NCBI RefSeq assembly: GCF_016865255.1
Contig: NZ_CP033381.1
Location: 1,984,001-2,048,000, forward strand
DNA length: 64,000 bases
Direction: 5' to 3'
Origin: Methylomonas sp. LW13
GTDB taxonomy: Bacteria > Pseudomonadota > Gammaproteobacteria > Methylococcales > Methylomonadaceae
Below are positions 46,721 through 54,862 of the stretch, one piece after another. Positions within the stretch are counted from its first letter, which is position 1. Each line of letters opens with the position of its first letter. The notes beneath the pieces were generated by a model, which was not told the DNA's origin, searched no databases, and was given only the letters and a program-made list of their open reading frames with translations. A program made the translations under genes and the position numbers.

Positions 46721-47362
46721 TTAATCGGCTTCGGTATCGATGGAAGTGCGGCCTTTTGGAATCATCATTTGACTTAATTGCTTGTTTTTAATCCAGATTA
46801 CTGCGCGAAAACCCAGCAGCATAAATATCAGGAGCAAATAGAATAAAGGCTCTGCAAGGTTACCTTTAAGCTGCCAGAAATAATGAATCATTGCCGCACC
46901 GGCGGCGATATAAATAAATCGATGCAGTTTTTTCCAGCTCTTGCCCAAGAGTTTTTTGGATGCTTTGGAAGAGGTAATCCCCAATGAAAAAACAATGATA
47001 TAGGCAATTAATCCAAACCAGATATACGAGCTTTCGAGAATATCGATACCGATCATTCGCCAGGCAAAAACCTGGTCTACCGCTAAATAAACTAGGACGT
47101 GCAGGCTGGCGTAAAAAAAAGCGAATAAACCGAATAGTTGCCGATACTCGGTCATGCCGCGCCATTTTGTGACAGTTTGCACGGGAGTAATGGCTAAGGT
47201 TATCCATAGAAATCGCAAGGCCCAATCGCCTAAACGAATATGCAATGCCTGCATTTGATTTGGGCCCAGATTATCGAAGGCAATATCGAACACTATCCAA
47301 AGCAGCGGGATAATGGAAACCGCGATGGTTAAAGGCCGCAAATTATTAATTGGCATAATCAT
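46721..47362 (-). CDS. msrQ: MsrQ, heme-binding membrane subunit of methionine sulfoxide reductase
   Basis: A 213-residue inner-membrane cytochrome b-type protein (YedZ) with six membrane segments and heme-ligand histidines in FAFFYASLHVLVYL, KLHRFIYIAAGAAMIHYFW. It passes quinol electrons to periplasmic MsrP for repair of oxidised methionine residues. Its start overlaps the msrP stop by one base (TAATG). An in-frame ATG two codons later (47356) is an alternative. Together with MsrP it forms the protein-repair part of the cluster. Confidence 0.95.
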   Translation of the reverse strand: MIMPINNLRPLTIAVSIIPLLWIVFDIAFDNLGPNQMQALHIRLGDWALRFLWITLAITPVQTVTKWRGMTEYRQLFGLFAFFYASLHVLVYLAVDQVFAWRMIGIDILESSYIWFGLIAYIIVFSLGITSSKASKKLLGKSWKKLHRFIYIAAGAAMIHYFWQLKGNLAEPLFYLLLIFMLLGFRAVIWIKNKQLSQMMIPKGRTSIDTEAD

Positions 47363-48318
47363 TAGAAAAAATGCCTCAAATCCATGTCACGATACAGGTG
47401 AGCGACCTGTTCCCCGTAACCATTGAATAATTCGGTTTGCCGACGCGGGGTAAAAAAGCCGCTGCCCAATAATCGCTCGCTATTTTGGCTCCAACGCGGA
47501 TGCGGTACATCAGGATTGACGTTGGCGTAAAAGCCGTATTCGTTGGGGGCAAACTTGTTCCAACTGCTAATCGGCGGTCTTCTCAGCAGTTCTATTTTGA
47601 CGACGGCCTTGATGCTTTTAAAGCCGTATTTCCAGGGCACTACCAAACGCAGCGGCGCGCCGTTTTGCTTGGGTAAAATGTCGCCATACATACCCACCGC
47701 CAGTATGGTCAAGGGATGCATGGCTTCGTCGATACGCAAACCTTCGACATAGGGCCAATCCAGCATGGCCTTGCCGCGTTGCTTGGGCATGGTGTCCGGT
47801 TGTTGAATCGAGGTGAGCTTTACGAATTTGGCGTTTGATAAAGGCTTGGCGGCTTTCAGCAAATCGCCCAGCGCAAAGCCCACCCAGGGTACTACCATGG
47901 ACCATGCTTCGACGCACCGGAAACGATAGATGTATTCCTGTAAGGTGTGCCGGCTCAGAATATCTTCCAACTGGTATGTGCCGGGTTTTTCCAATTCACC
48001 GCCGATCTCCACGGACCAGGGATCTATGCGCAGGCTTTGAGCCAGACTGGCGGGGTCTTCTTTGTTAAAGGCAAATTCGTAGTAGTTGTTGTAATTTTTT
48101 GCGGCTGCCGCCGGCGTCACCACTAACTCAGGCGCTGAGAACGGGCTTTTGGGTACGGCGCTCCAAAGTGGTTTTGAGTCGTCGGCCCAGCCGGTGCGGA
48201 TGCTGGTGCCGGTCAGCATCATCGCCGCCATCGCTTTGATGAGGGTGCGGCGTTGCTGAAAAACCAGCGGATCGGTAATTTCACTGCCGGGGATATTTTT
48301 TATTGTTTTTATAATCAT
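47362..48318 (-). CDS. msrP: MsrP, periplasmic molybdopterin methionine sulfoxide reductase
   Basis: A 318-residue Tat-exported molybdoenzyme (YedY). The twin-arginine signal is FQQRRTLIKAMAAMM (residues ~21-35). The Mo-ligand Cys is in YRFRCVEAWSMVVPWVGFAL; substrate-site and fold motifs LPKQNGAPLRLVVPWKYGFK and FYANVNPDVPHPRWSQ are typical. It reduces methionine sulfoxide in periplasmic proteins using electrons from MsrQ. In this context it would repair damage by singlet oxygen or similar oxidants. Confidence 0.95.
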   Translation of the reverse strand: MIIKTIKNIPGSEITDPLVFQQRRTLIKAMAAMMLTGTSIRTGWADDSKPLWSAVPKSPFSAPELVVTPAAAAKNYNNYYEFAFNKEDPASLAQSLRIDPWSVEIGGELEKPGTYQLEDILSRHTLQEYIYRFRCVEAWSMVVPWVGFALGDLLKAAKPLSNAKFVKLTSIQQPDTMPKQRGKAMLDWPYVEGLRIDEAMHPLTILAVGMYGDILPKQNGAPLRLVVPWKYGFKSIKAVVKIELLRRPPISSWNKFAPNEYGFYANVNPDVPHPRWSQNSERLLGSGFFTPRRQTELFNGYGEQVAHLYRDMDLRHFF

Positions 48319-48353
48319 GGCTTGATTACCGGTAACTTATAGAAGAAGTTCCA

Positions 48354-49184
48354 TTACTTTTTGCCTTTCGGAATCCAGCCCATCAATTGGCGGATTTTAC
48401 GTTCGGTAATAAATGCCAGAGAAAACAATTGAATAAAATTCTCGGCCTCAATCAAATCCAATCCTATATTGGCGGGTACCAATTCCTTGCGGGTTCCAAA
48501 CATCCGGTCCCAAATCGCCAGCACTATGCCGTAATTGCTGTCATGTTCCGAACGCAAAGTGGAATGGTGAGTGCGGTGCAGGGAAGGGGTGATAATAATT
48601 TGGGATATGGCGGTTTCGTTGGGGACGCGAATGTTGCCGTGATGAAAAAAGATGAAAAATAACTCGATAATTTCGATGGAAAGCACTAGATAAGCATCGA
48701 CGCCGATTACTACCACGAATATACATTTGTAAATTATTTCCAGAAATAAATCGAAAACATGAAACCTAAAACCGGTGGAAACGTTAAAGCATTTATCGCT
48801 ATGGTGGATTTTATGAAAGCGCCATAAGTACTCGGACCGATGGCTGGCGTAATGCCACAGGTAAATGGCCAGATCAAAAAAAGCAAACGCCAGAATCCAT
48901 TTAAGCGGACCGTTACTCAGGCCGCTTAATAATCCGTAACTGGCGAATTGTTGCGCTACCAGAAATAAGGATGAGGCTCTGAGCGCGGTTAAAATTAAAT
49001 TGTTGACCAAGAAAGCCGTAGTATTGGTGACAAACGACTCTTTATAGGTTTTGGCCGGGAATGGACGATAAGGTTTGGTTTTTTCTATGACCAGCAACAA
49101 CACGAAAGCCAGTATCGCTAATCCGAATAAGGCTTCGTTAAAAAACAGGCTACTGTCGCCTTGGCTATTTGCAGTGGTGTTCAT
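48354..49184 (-). CDS. Fatty acid hydroxylase / sterol desaturase family protein
   Basis: A 276-residue membrane di-iron enzyme; the ATG at 49184 follows GGGGA and is preferred to a TTG at 49196. Histidine clusters WHYASHRSEYLWRFHKIHHS, FFHHGN and HRTHHS match the eight-His metal site of the superfamily, among four membrane segments. It would hydroxylate or desaturate a lipid such as a fatty acid, sterol-like or carotenoid molecule. Substrate is unknown; carotenoid or hopanoid modification would fit a light response, but that is only a guess. It follows the LOV gene by 38 bp. Confidence 0.88.
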   Translation of the reverse strand: MNTTANSQGDSSLFFNEALFGLAILAFVLLLVIEKTKPYRPFPAKTYKESFVTNTTAFLVNNLILTALRASSLFLVAQQFASYGLLSGLSNGPLKWILAFAFFDLAIYLWHYASHRSEYLWRFHKIHHSDKCFNVSTGFRFHVFDLFLEIIYKCIFVVVIGVDAYLVLSIEIIELFFIFFHHGNIRVPNETAISQIIITPSLHRTHHSTLRSEHDSNYGIVLAIWDRMFGTRKELVPANIGLDLIEAENFIQLFSLAFITERKIRQLMGWIPKGKK

Positions 49185-49222
49185 GGAAGTCCCCAATAAT
49201 CATATATTTACTGATTGGTTTT

Positions 49223-49678
49223 TTAATTTCCTTGAATAGCATTTAATAAGGTAGTCAATTCCTTTATTTCGTTATTGGCATTTATTTGTTGGGTAATGTC
49301 GTATTGCACGCCCAGATAATAAATGACTCTATTTTTCTTATCCAATAGCGGGGTTATTTTCAAATGATTGTGGAATAAAGTGCCGTCTTTTTTATAGTTT
49401 CTTAAGGTGACTTCCACTGTTTCGTGGTTTTTCATGGCTTCCACAATTTTAAAACGCGCATCTTGCTCTCTGTCTTCACCTTGCAAAAACCGGCAGTTGT
49501 GGCCGATGATCTCGTCATGACTGTATCCGGTTAAACGTTCAAATGCCTTATTGGCATAGATAATCGGCGCGTCTTCAATGTCAGGGTCGGCTAGCGTCAC
49601 GCCGTTTACACATTCGTCCAAAATAGCGGAAAGTACTTGCGGAATCAGTCCGCTATCTTTTTCAACAATAAAAGCCAT
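49223..49678 (-). CDS. Short LOV blue-light photoreceptor
   Basis: A 151-residue protein consisting of one LOV domain with short helical ends. The flavin signature GHNCRFLQG (residues 59-67) contains the photoactive Cys62; NYKKDGTLFHNH and GVQYDITQQ (Gln125) supply the other FMN contacts. Blue light should form the cysteinyl-flavin adduct. There is no effector domain, as in the short LOV proteins of Pseudomonas putida, one of which is reported to act on a LitR-type regulator. The gene is 42 bp after the SRPBCC gene and in the same run as phrB; start ATG has a CGGAG site. Confidence 0.95.
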   Translation of the reverse strand: MAFIVEKDSGLIPQVLSAILDECVNGVTLADPDIEDAPIIYANKAFERLTGYSHDEIIGHNCRFLQGEDREQDARFKIVEAMKNHETVEVTLRNYKKDGTLFHNHLKITPLLDKKNRVIYYLGVQYDITQQINANNEIKELTTLLNAIQGN

Positions 49679-49720
49679 GGTTAAACTCCGGGTTTTATAA
49701 TAATTATGAGTTTGTAAATG

Positions 49721-50206
49721 CTAGTTGCATTCTACTAATATTAAATTCCTGATGTTTTCGACGGTGTTTTCCGCACCGTCTTCAATCGCGCAACGAATTA
49801 ATTTTTCAAAAGGCCGCATGAACACCTCCAACTCCAAGAACTCAAAACGAAACGTCAAGCGGGTAGGTTGACGATCTTCCTGAACGGCTTCGAGCAGATA
49901 GCTGTGTTTGTAAGGTTGGGTCAACCCTTGAAAGATCAGCTTGGATTTGGGTTGATATTCAGTAATTTCAAAAACCGATTCTATTTCGCCGTTGTTGTCG
50001 TTACGAATTTGCTTGGCCTTGGCGCCGATGAATACTTCCTTGCCGTCGAGCGGTTCAAAATCGACTACTTCCACAGCCCATTTCGGATAGTTTTCAAAAA
50101 AATTTTCACCAACATAATGAAAAACATCGTCAACAGGTTTGTCTATATCGATGCAGGCCTCGCCGGCAATGGGCTTGTGTGAGTCAAACGGAAATTTGAT
50201 GTGCAT
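49721..50206 (-). CDS. SRPBCC (START/polyketide cyclase-like) family protein
   Basis: A 161-residue soluble protein with the helix-grip pattern of SRPBCC proteins (GEACIDIDKPVDDVFHYVGE at the N-terminus, TRLTFRFEFLELEVFMRPFE, long C-terminal helix). Such folds bind hydrophobic ligands. No signal peptide. It is directly upstream of the LOV gene. A GGGGGG-rich site lies about ten bases before the start. Ligand unknown; a lipid or pigment carrier role is possible. Confidence 0.82.
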   Translation of the reverse strand: MHIKFPFDSHKPIAGEACIDIDKPVDDVFHYVGENFFENYPKWAVEVVDFEPLDGKEVFIGAKAKQIRNDNNGEIESVFEITEYQPKSKLIFQGLTQPYKHSYLLEAVQEDRQPTRLTFRFEFLELEVFMRPFEKLIRCAIEDGAENTVENIRNLILVECN

Positions 50207-50240
50207 TTGATGTTCCCCCCTCGCGGAGCTTTCTTCTCAG

Positions 50241-50300
50241 CGTTGTTATTATTTTTCTGGACACGTAAAGCCAATAAAAAAACGGTATTTAAATCTGTGC
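50241..50300 (-). promoter_or_regulatory. Candidate promoter of the SRPBCC-LOV transcript
   Basis: On the reverse strand TTGGCT and TAATAA are spaced 17 bp roughly 55-85 bp upstream of the SRPBCC start. The gap to the previous gene is 169 bp, the longest in the photolyase half of the run, so an independent promoter is plausible here. Confidence 0.4.
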
Positions 50301-50375
50301 AATTAAATCACCGTCAGGCGCTTCGGCTTTTTATGTCTAATTCTAGCCCGCTTTCTACCGGAAAATTACCAATCT

Positions 50376-50795
50376 CTAGTTTTGCTGGTGGCGCATGGCC
50401 GCGCAGCCGCCATAAAGCAGGTGCGATAAGCCCGAATAAATAAATAATTGCCGGTAGTTTTCGTCGATTTCAATTTGATTAATCGAGCAGTAAAACTCCA
50501 GGGAGCCAATTAATAGCAGCAGAAAAACCCCTAACGCCGCTAATGCTTCCGGGCTGTTGCTTAATTTATAAAAACTGTACGCTGCGATTTGGATTAAGCA
50601 CAAATAAAACATCATTAACCGCATATTGTTTGCCAATGGACCGTACAAGTCGCTGTTATCTTCAAAAAACAGGGTATTGCCGAATATGGTGGCTGCACCG
50701 CTGATCAATAATAAAATCACCGCTACATTAAAATTAATCTGCAACAACAATTGCAGGAAATTCATGGTTTTTGTGGTTATCGATTGAGTATGCAT
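50376..50795 (-). CDS. Small four-helix membrane protein, unknown function
   Basis: A 139-residue protein with about four hydrophobic helices (around 12-37, 60-75, 83-102 and the C-terminal end). The ATG at 50795 has an AGAGGTA site. I do not recognise the family. The gene starts only 13 bp after the T run of the ftsH terminator, leaving no room for a separate promoter, so it depends on readthrough or on a promoter inside ftsH. Confidence 0.7.
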   Translation of the reverse strand: MHTQSITTKTMNFLQLLLQINFNVAVILLLISGAATIFGNTLFFEDNSDLYGPLANNMRLMMFYLCLIQIAAYSFYKLSNSPEALAALGVFLLLLIGSLEFYCSINQIEIDENYRQLFIYSGLSHLLYGGCAAMRHQQN

Positions 50796-50808
50796 ATTGC
50801 TACCTCTG

Positions 50809-50848
50809 AAAAAAAGATACCCTCCAGGAGTACAGCGTTTGGAGGGTA
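50809..50848 (-). terminator. Rho-independent terminator after ftsH
   Basis: TACCCTCCA (50818-50826) and TGGAGGGTA (50840-50848) form a perfect 9-bp stem. On the reverse strand it is followed by TC and a run of seven T (50809-50815). It ends the sigma-hflK-hflC-ftsH transcript. Confidence 0.88.
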
Positions 50849-50863
50849 CATAGAGGAGGACTT

Positions 50864-52768
50864 TTAGGACGCCAATATTTGTCCTTGATCCAGGTGACCA
50901 CCGGTTTCTTCGTTTATCGAGTCTTCAATCTCTTCAAACGATTTTGGTTCTTCTACTTCGGGTTCCGGTGGTGCAAGTTTTTTACCTTGTAACAGTTCGT
51001 CAATCTGATACTTATCGATGGTTTCCCAATCCATTAAGGCTTGAGCCATGTTGTGCAACACTTCGATGTTTTCTTTCAGAATAGCTTCGGCGCGGTTGTA
51101 GTTAGCATCGATCACCGCCCGAACTTCTTCATCAATAGTTTGGGCCATCTTTTCAGACATTGGTTTGGACTGCGGGCCCATGTAGCCGCCTTCGCTGTCG
51201 CCGTAATCCATCGGGCCTAAACGGTCTGATAAACCCCACTTGGTGACCATGTTTCTAGCCAATTGCGTAGCCCGCATGATGTCGTTGGACGCTCCAGTGG
51301 TGACCTTGTTTTTACCGTAAATCAAGGCTTCTGCTACCCGGCCACCGAACAAACTGGCGATCTGGCTTTCCAACTTATCCTTGGAAGCGCTGTACTGGTC
51401 GCGCTCCGGCAAGAACATGGTGATACCCAATGCGCCGCCGCGCGGCATGATGCTGACTTTGTAGACAGGATCATGCTCGGGCACGTTGCGGCCGACGATG
51501 GCGTGGCCGGCTTCGTGGTAAGCCGTCATCAACAAGTCTTCCTTAGTCATGACCATGGTGCGTTTTTCCACACCCATGATCATTTTGTCGCGGGCTTTAT
51601 CCAAATCGTTCATGGTCACGACGCGCTTTTTGTTACGAGCAGCAAACAAAGCGCCTTCATTGATCAGGTTGGCCAATTCGGCACCGGAAAATCCGGGTGT
51701 GCCGCGGGCCAGATCGTTGATGTTCACGTCTTCGGCCAGCGGGACTTTGGCGCCGTGCACTCTTAAAATTTGCTCGCGGCCTTTGATGTCCGGTAAACCG
51801 ACTTGAACTTGACGGTCGAAGCGGCCCGGTCTCAACAAAGCCTTATCGAGCACGTCAGCGCGGTTGGTCGCGGCGATGACGATGATGCCTTCGTTGCCGC
51901 TGAAACCGTCCATTTCCACCAGCAATTGGTTGAGCGTTTGTTCGCGTTCGTCGTTACCGCCGCCGATACCGCTGCCGCCCCGTTGCCGGCCCACAGCGTC
52001 GATCTCATCAATAAATATGATGCAGGGTGCGCGCTTTTTGGCTTGTTCGAACATGTCTCTGACCCTGGAGGCACCGACACCGACGAACATTTCCACGAAA
52101 TCCGAACCCGAGATGGAGAAGAACGGCACGCCTGCTTCGCCGGCAATCGCTCTGGCTAACAAGGTTTTACCGGTACCCGGAGGGCCGACCATCAGCACGC
52201 CGCGCGGAATTTTGCCGCCCAAGGCTTCGTACTTGCCCGGATCTTTTAGAAAGTCGACCATTTCCACGACGTCTTCCTTGGCTTCTTCCACGCCAGCGAC
52301 GTCGGTGAAGCGCACCTTGATCTGGTCTTCAGCCATCAATTTGGCGCGGCTTTTACCGAAACCCATCTGGCCGTCTCGCCCGCCCATCGCGGCCTGCTTG
52401 CGCATGAAATACACCAGCACCATGATCAGCAGCAGGGTAGGCGCCCAAGAGATCAGAATATTCATCAAAGTCGAGGGTTGTTGGGGCTTCTCAACTTTGA
52501 TTTTCACGCCGTATTCCAGCAACTCGTCGATCATTCTTGAGTCGTTGGGGTTGTAGGTCGCAAAGCGCGTACCGTTCTGGCGTTGGCCGTCAACGTAGTT
52601 GCCGTCTATCACCACTTCCGTAACCACTTTGTTACGCACGTCTTCGATAAAGTCGGAGTACGAAATTTCATAATGCGGATCGTATTGCGGCATGTTGCGG
52701 TTCATCACCGCCGACACCACCAACCCTGCAACGATCAGGATGGAGAGAAAAATAAACATTTTTTTCAT
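50864..52768 (-). CDS. ftsH: ATP-dependent zinc metalloprotease FtsH
   Basis: A 634-residue inner-membrane AAA+ protease. Two membrane helices (about 4-22 and 100-120) flank a periplasmic domain. The AAA domain has Walker A GPPGTGKT, Walker [13 protein letters not shown] and the second region of homology [19 protein letters not shown]; the protease domain has the zinc motif HEAGH. It degrades damaged membrane proteins and some cytosolic regulators (in E. coli, the heat-shock sigma factor). It is 17 bp after hflC, its regulator, with AGGAGA before the start. All active-site motifs are intact. It may be a second copy besides a housekeeping ftsH elsewhere. Confidence 0.97.
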   Translation of the reverse strand: MKKMFIFLSILIVAGLVVSAVMNRNMPQYDPHYEISYSDFIEDVRNKVVTEVVIDGNYVDGQRQNGTRFATYNPNDSRMIDELLEYGVKIKVEKPQQPSTLMNILISWAPTLLLIMVLVYFMRKQAAMGGRDGQMGFGKSRAKLMAEDQIKVRFTDVAGVEEAKEDVVEMVDFLKDPGKYEALGGKIPRGVLMVGPPGTGKTLLARAIAGEAGVPFFSISGSDFVEMFVGVGASRVRDMFEQAKKRAPCIIFIDEIDAVGRQRGGSGIGGGNDEREQTLNQLLVEMDGFSGNEGIIVIAATNRADVLDKALLRPGRFDRQVQVGLPDIKGREQILRVHGAKVPLAEDVNINDLARGTPGFSGAELANLINEGALFAARNKKRVVTMNDLDKARDKMIMGVEKRTMVMTKEDLLMTAYHEAGHAIVGRNVPEHDPVYKVSIMPRGGALGITMFLPERDQYSASKDKLESQIASLFGGRVAEALIYGKNKVTTGASNDIMRATQLARNMVTKWGLSDRLGPMDYGDSEGGYMGPQSKPMSEKMAQTIDEEVRAVIDANYNRAEAILKENIEVLHNMAQALMDWETIDKYQIDELLQGKKLAPPEPEVEEPKSFEEIEDSINEETGGHLDQGQILAS

Positions 52769-52785
52769 GATAGCTGTCTCCTAAC

Positions 52786-53652
52786 TTACTTTTCGCTGGA
52801 GAAGTATTTGAAAAAGTCGGAGTTTGGTTTTAACACCAAAGTATCCTGAGTTTTTTCAAATGAGGTTTGGTATGCCTGCAAGCTGCGGTAGAACGCATAA
52901 AACTCGGGGTTTTTACCGTAGCTTTTTGCGTAAATTTCCGCGGATTGCGCATCACCGCGACCGCGAATGCTTTCCGCATCGCGCTGGGCATTGGCAACTA
53001 TCACGTGTTTTTGCTTATCGGCTTCCGCACTTATTTGCTCGGCACTTTCGGCGCCTTGCGAACGGAATTCTCTGGCGACCCGCTCGCGTTCGGCGCGCAT
53101 CCGTTGGTACACCGAGCTGCTGACTTCCGGCGGCAGATCGATGCGTTTGACGCGAATGTCGATCAATTCAATGCCGAACTTTTCGGCGGCCGGCGCTAAT
53201 TTAGCCAGTAAGGTTTGCCTTAGTTCGTTGCGGTCTTCGGAGATCAATTGCTTGATGGTCCGTACACCGAACTCGCTACGCATAGCGTCTTTCATGATTT
53301 GGTCCAGGCGTAGATTGGCTTGAAACTCGTCGCCGCCGACCGTGGTGTAAAAGAGACCCACATCACCGATTCGCCATTTGACGAATGAGTCAACAATAAC
53401 GTTCTTCTTCTCGGAGGTAAGAAAACGCTCGGATTTGGCATCCAAGGTCAGCACACGCGCATCAAATGTACTGACGTTATTGATGATGGGGGTCTTGAAA
53501 TGTAGCCCGGGGGTGTAGTCGGACGTGACCATTTCCCCGAGGCGAAACAGAATGGCTTTTTCGTTTTCTTTGACGTAAAAAACCGACATATAGGCCAGTA
53601 CACACAGGGTCAAACCGGCCGGAATTAAAACTTGGGTGGTTTTGCTGCTCAT
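52786..53652 (-). CDS. hflC: HflC, SPFH-domain modulator of FtsH
   Basis: A 288-residue bitopic protein with an N-terminal membrane anchor (VLIPAGLTLCVLAYMSVFYV) and an SPFH domain (KENEKAILFRLGEM onwards), then a coiled-coil rich in Ala and Glu. It forms the HflKC cage around FtsH. It overlaps hflK by 4 bp (ATGA) with AGGAG upstream. Length is somewhat shorter than E. coli HflC but complete. Confidence 0.93.
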   Translation of the reverse strand: MSSKTTQVLIPAGLTLCVLAYMSVFYVKENEKAILFRLGEMVTSDYTPGLHFKTPIINNVSTFDARVLTLDAKSERFLTSEKKNVIVDSFVKWRIGDVGLFYTTVGGDEFQANLRLDQIMKDAMRSEFGVRTIKQLISEDRNELRQTLLAKLAPAAEKFGIELIDIRVKRIDLPPEVSSSVYQRMRAERERVAREFRSQGAESAEQISAEADKQKHVIVANAQRDAESIRGRGDAQSAEIYAKSYGKNPEFYAFYRSLQAYQTSFEKTQDTLVLKPNSDFFKYFSSEK

Positions 53653-54812
53653 GGTTTGCTCCTGCTAGGACGTAATTCGTTGCCGGTTGATTTACGAACG
53701 CCGTTTTTGTCAGCGTTGTGTGGTTCTGCGCTAACTTCCGGTTCCGTATGGCTGGCAGCGGGCTGCGCATGTTGAGTCATGGTTTGCGGCAAGGGCATAT
53801 ACATCATCGGGCTGGATTGATCTTCGTTCAGCATGATTTTATTGGTGCTGCTGTACAGCTTTTCTTTGGCTTCCAGGTACAAACGCTTGCGGGTGATGGC
53901 TGGGCTTTTTTCGTATTCCACCAGTAATTGATCGAAACGCTCGGTTTCGCCTTTGGCTTTGGCGACTTTCTCGGCTTCGTAAGCTTCCGCTTCTTGAATA
54001 ATCCGGGATGCGGCGCCGCGCGCTTTCGGAATCACTTCGTTAGCGTAGGCTTCGGCTTCGTTTATCAGGCGTTGCTTATCTTCCCTGGCCCGAATCGCGT
54101 CTTCAAAGGCGCCTTGCACTTCTTCGGGAGGTTGTGCATCCTGCAAATTGACACTGGCAATGCTGATGCCGGCTTTGTAAGCATCCATGGCTTCCTGGAT
54201 TTGTTCTTTAATCTCGGCGACGATTTGGCTACGGCCTTCGGTTAACACGAAGTCCATATTGTTGCGGCCAATCACCGCCCGCTCCACGCTTTCAGTCAGT
54301 TGTTTCAACGTATTTTCGTTGTTTTTGACATTGAACAAGTAGTCTCGGGCGTTATTGATTTGATACTGCACAGCCAGACGCACGGTAATAATGTTTTCGT
54401 CGGCGGTCAGCATTAGCGATTCCTGCGGAATCACAGATGATTTGTTCACCCGGCTGGCGTCGGTGTAGCCCACTTCGATAAACCGTTGCTGCTCTACGTT
54501 GACATTGGCGACGCTTTCGATTGGCGCCGGAATATGCCAGTGTGGGCCAGGCATGGTGGTTTCCGAATAGGCGCCAAAGCGGCTTACCACGCCTCGATTG
54601 CCTTGGTCCACGATGTAAACCCCGCTGGCCAGCCAGACGACGGTCAATGTACCACCCACGGCGGCGGCGATGTTGGTTAACGAAAACATACTTTTATGAT
54701 CGTTGAAGAAGTCGCCCGCTTTGCTAGAGACGTGCTTCCACTGCTTATCCAATTCCAACTTCCAGTCGGACTGCGGCGTTTGCTTACTGGTGTTTTGTTT
54801 TTCTGATGACAT
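53649..54812 (-). CDS. hflK: HflK, SPFH-domain modulator of FtsH
   Basis: With the ATG at 54812 (AGAGGAG upstream) it has 387 residues. One membrane segment (about 45-68, LTNIAAAVGGTLTVVWLASG) precedes the SPFH domain (VYIVDQGNRGVVSRFGAYSE) and a long helical region (EAEAYANEVIPKARGAASRI). It pairs with HflC. Unlike the usual hfq-hflX-hflK context, it follows a sigma factor gene by about 50 bp, and no hfq or hflX is near. Confidence 0.93.
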   Translation of the reverse strand: MSSEKQNTSKQTPQSDWKLELDKQWKHVSSKAGDFFNDHKSMFSLTNIAAAVGGTLTVVWLASGVYIVDQGNRGVVSRFGAYSETTMPGPHWHIPAPIESVANVNVEQQRFIEVGYTDASRVNKSSVIPQESLMLTADENIITVRLAVQYQINNARDYLFNVKNNENTLKQLTESVERAVIGRNNMDFVLTEGRSQIVAEIKEQIQEAMDAYKAGISIASVNLQDAQPPEEVQGAFEDAIRAREDKQRLINEAEAYANEVIPKARGAASRIIQEAEAYEAEKVAKAKGETERFDQLLVEYEKSPAITRKRLYLEAKEKLYSSTNKIMLNEDQSSPMMYMPLPQTMTQHAQPAASHTEPEVSAEPHNADKNGVRKSTGNELRPSRSKP

Positions 54813-54862
54813 AATCACTCCTCTTGTAGTGTTAGCCTGACCTGGGTCAATGATTGTTATTG

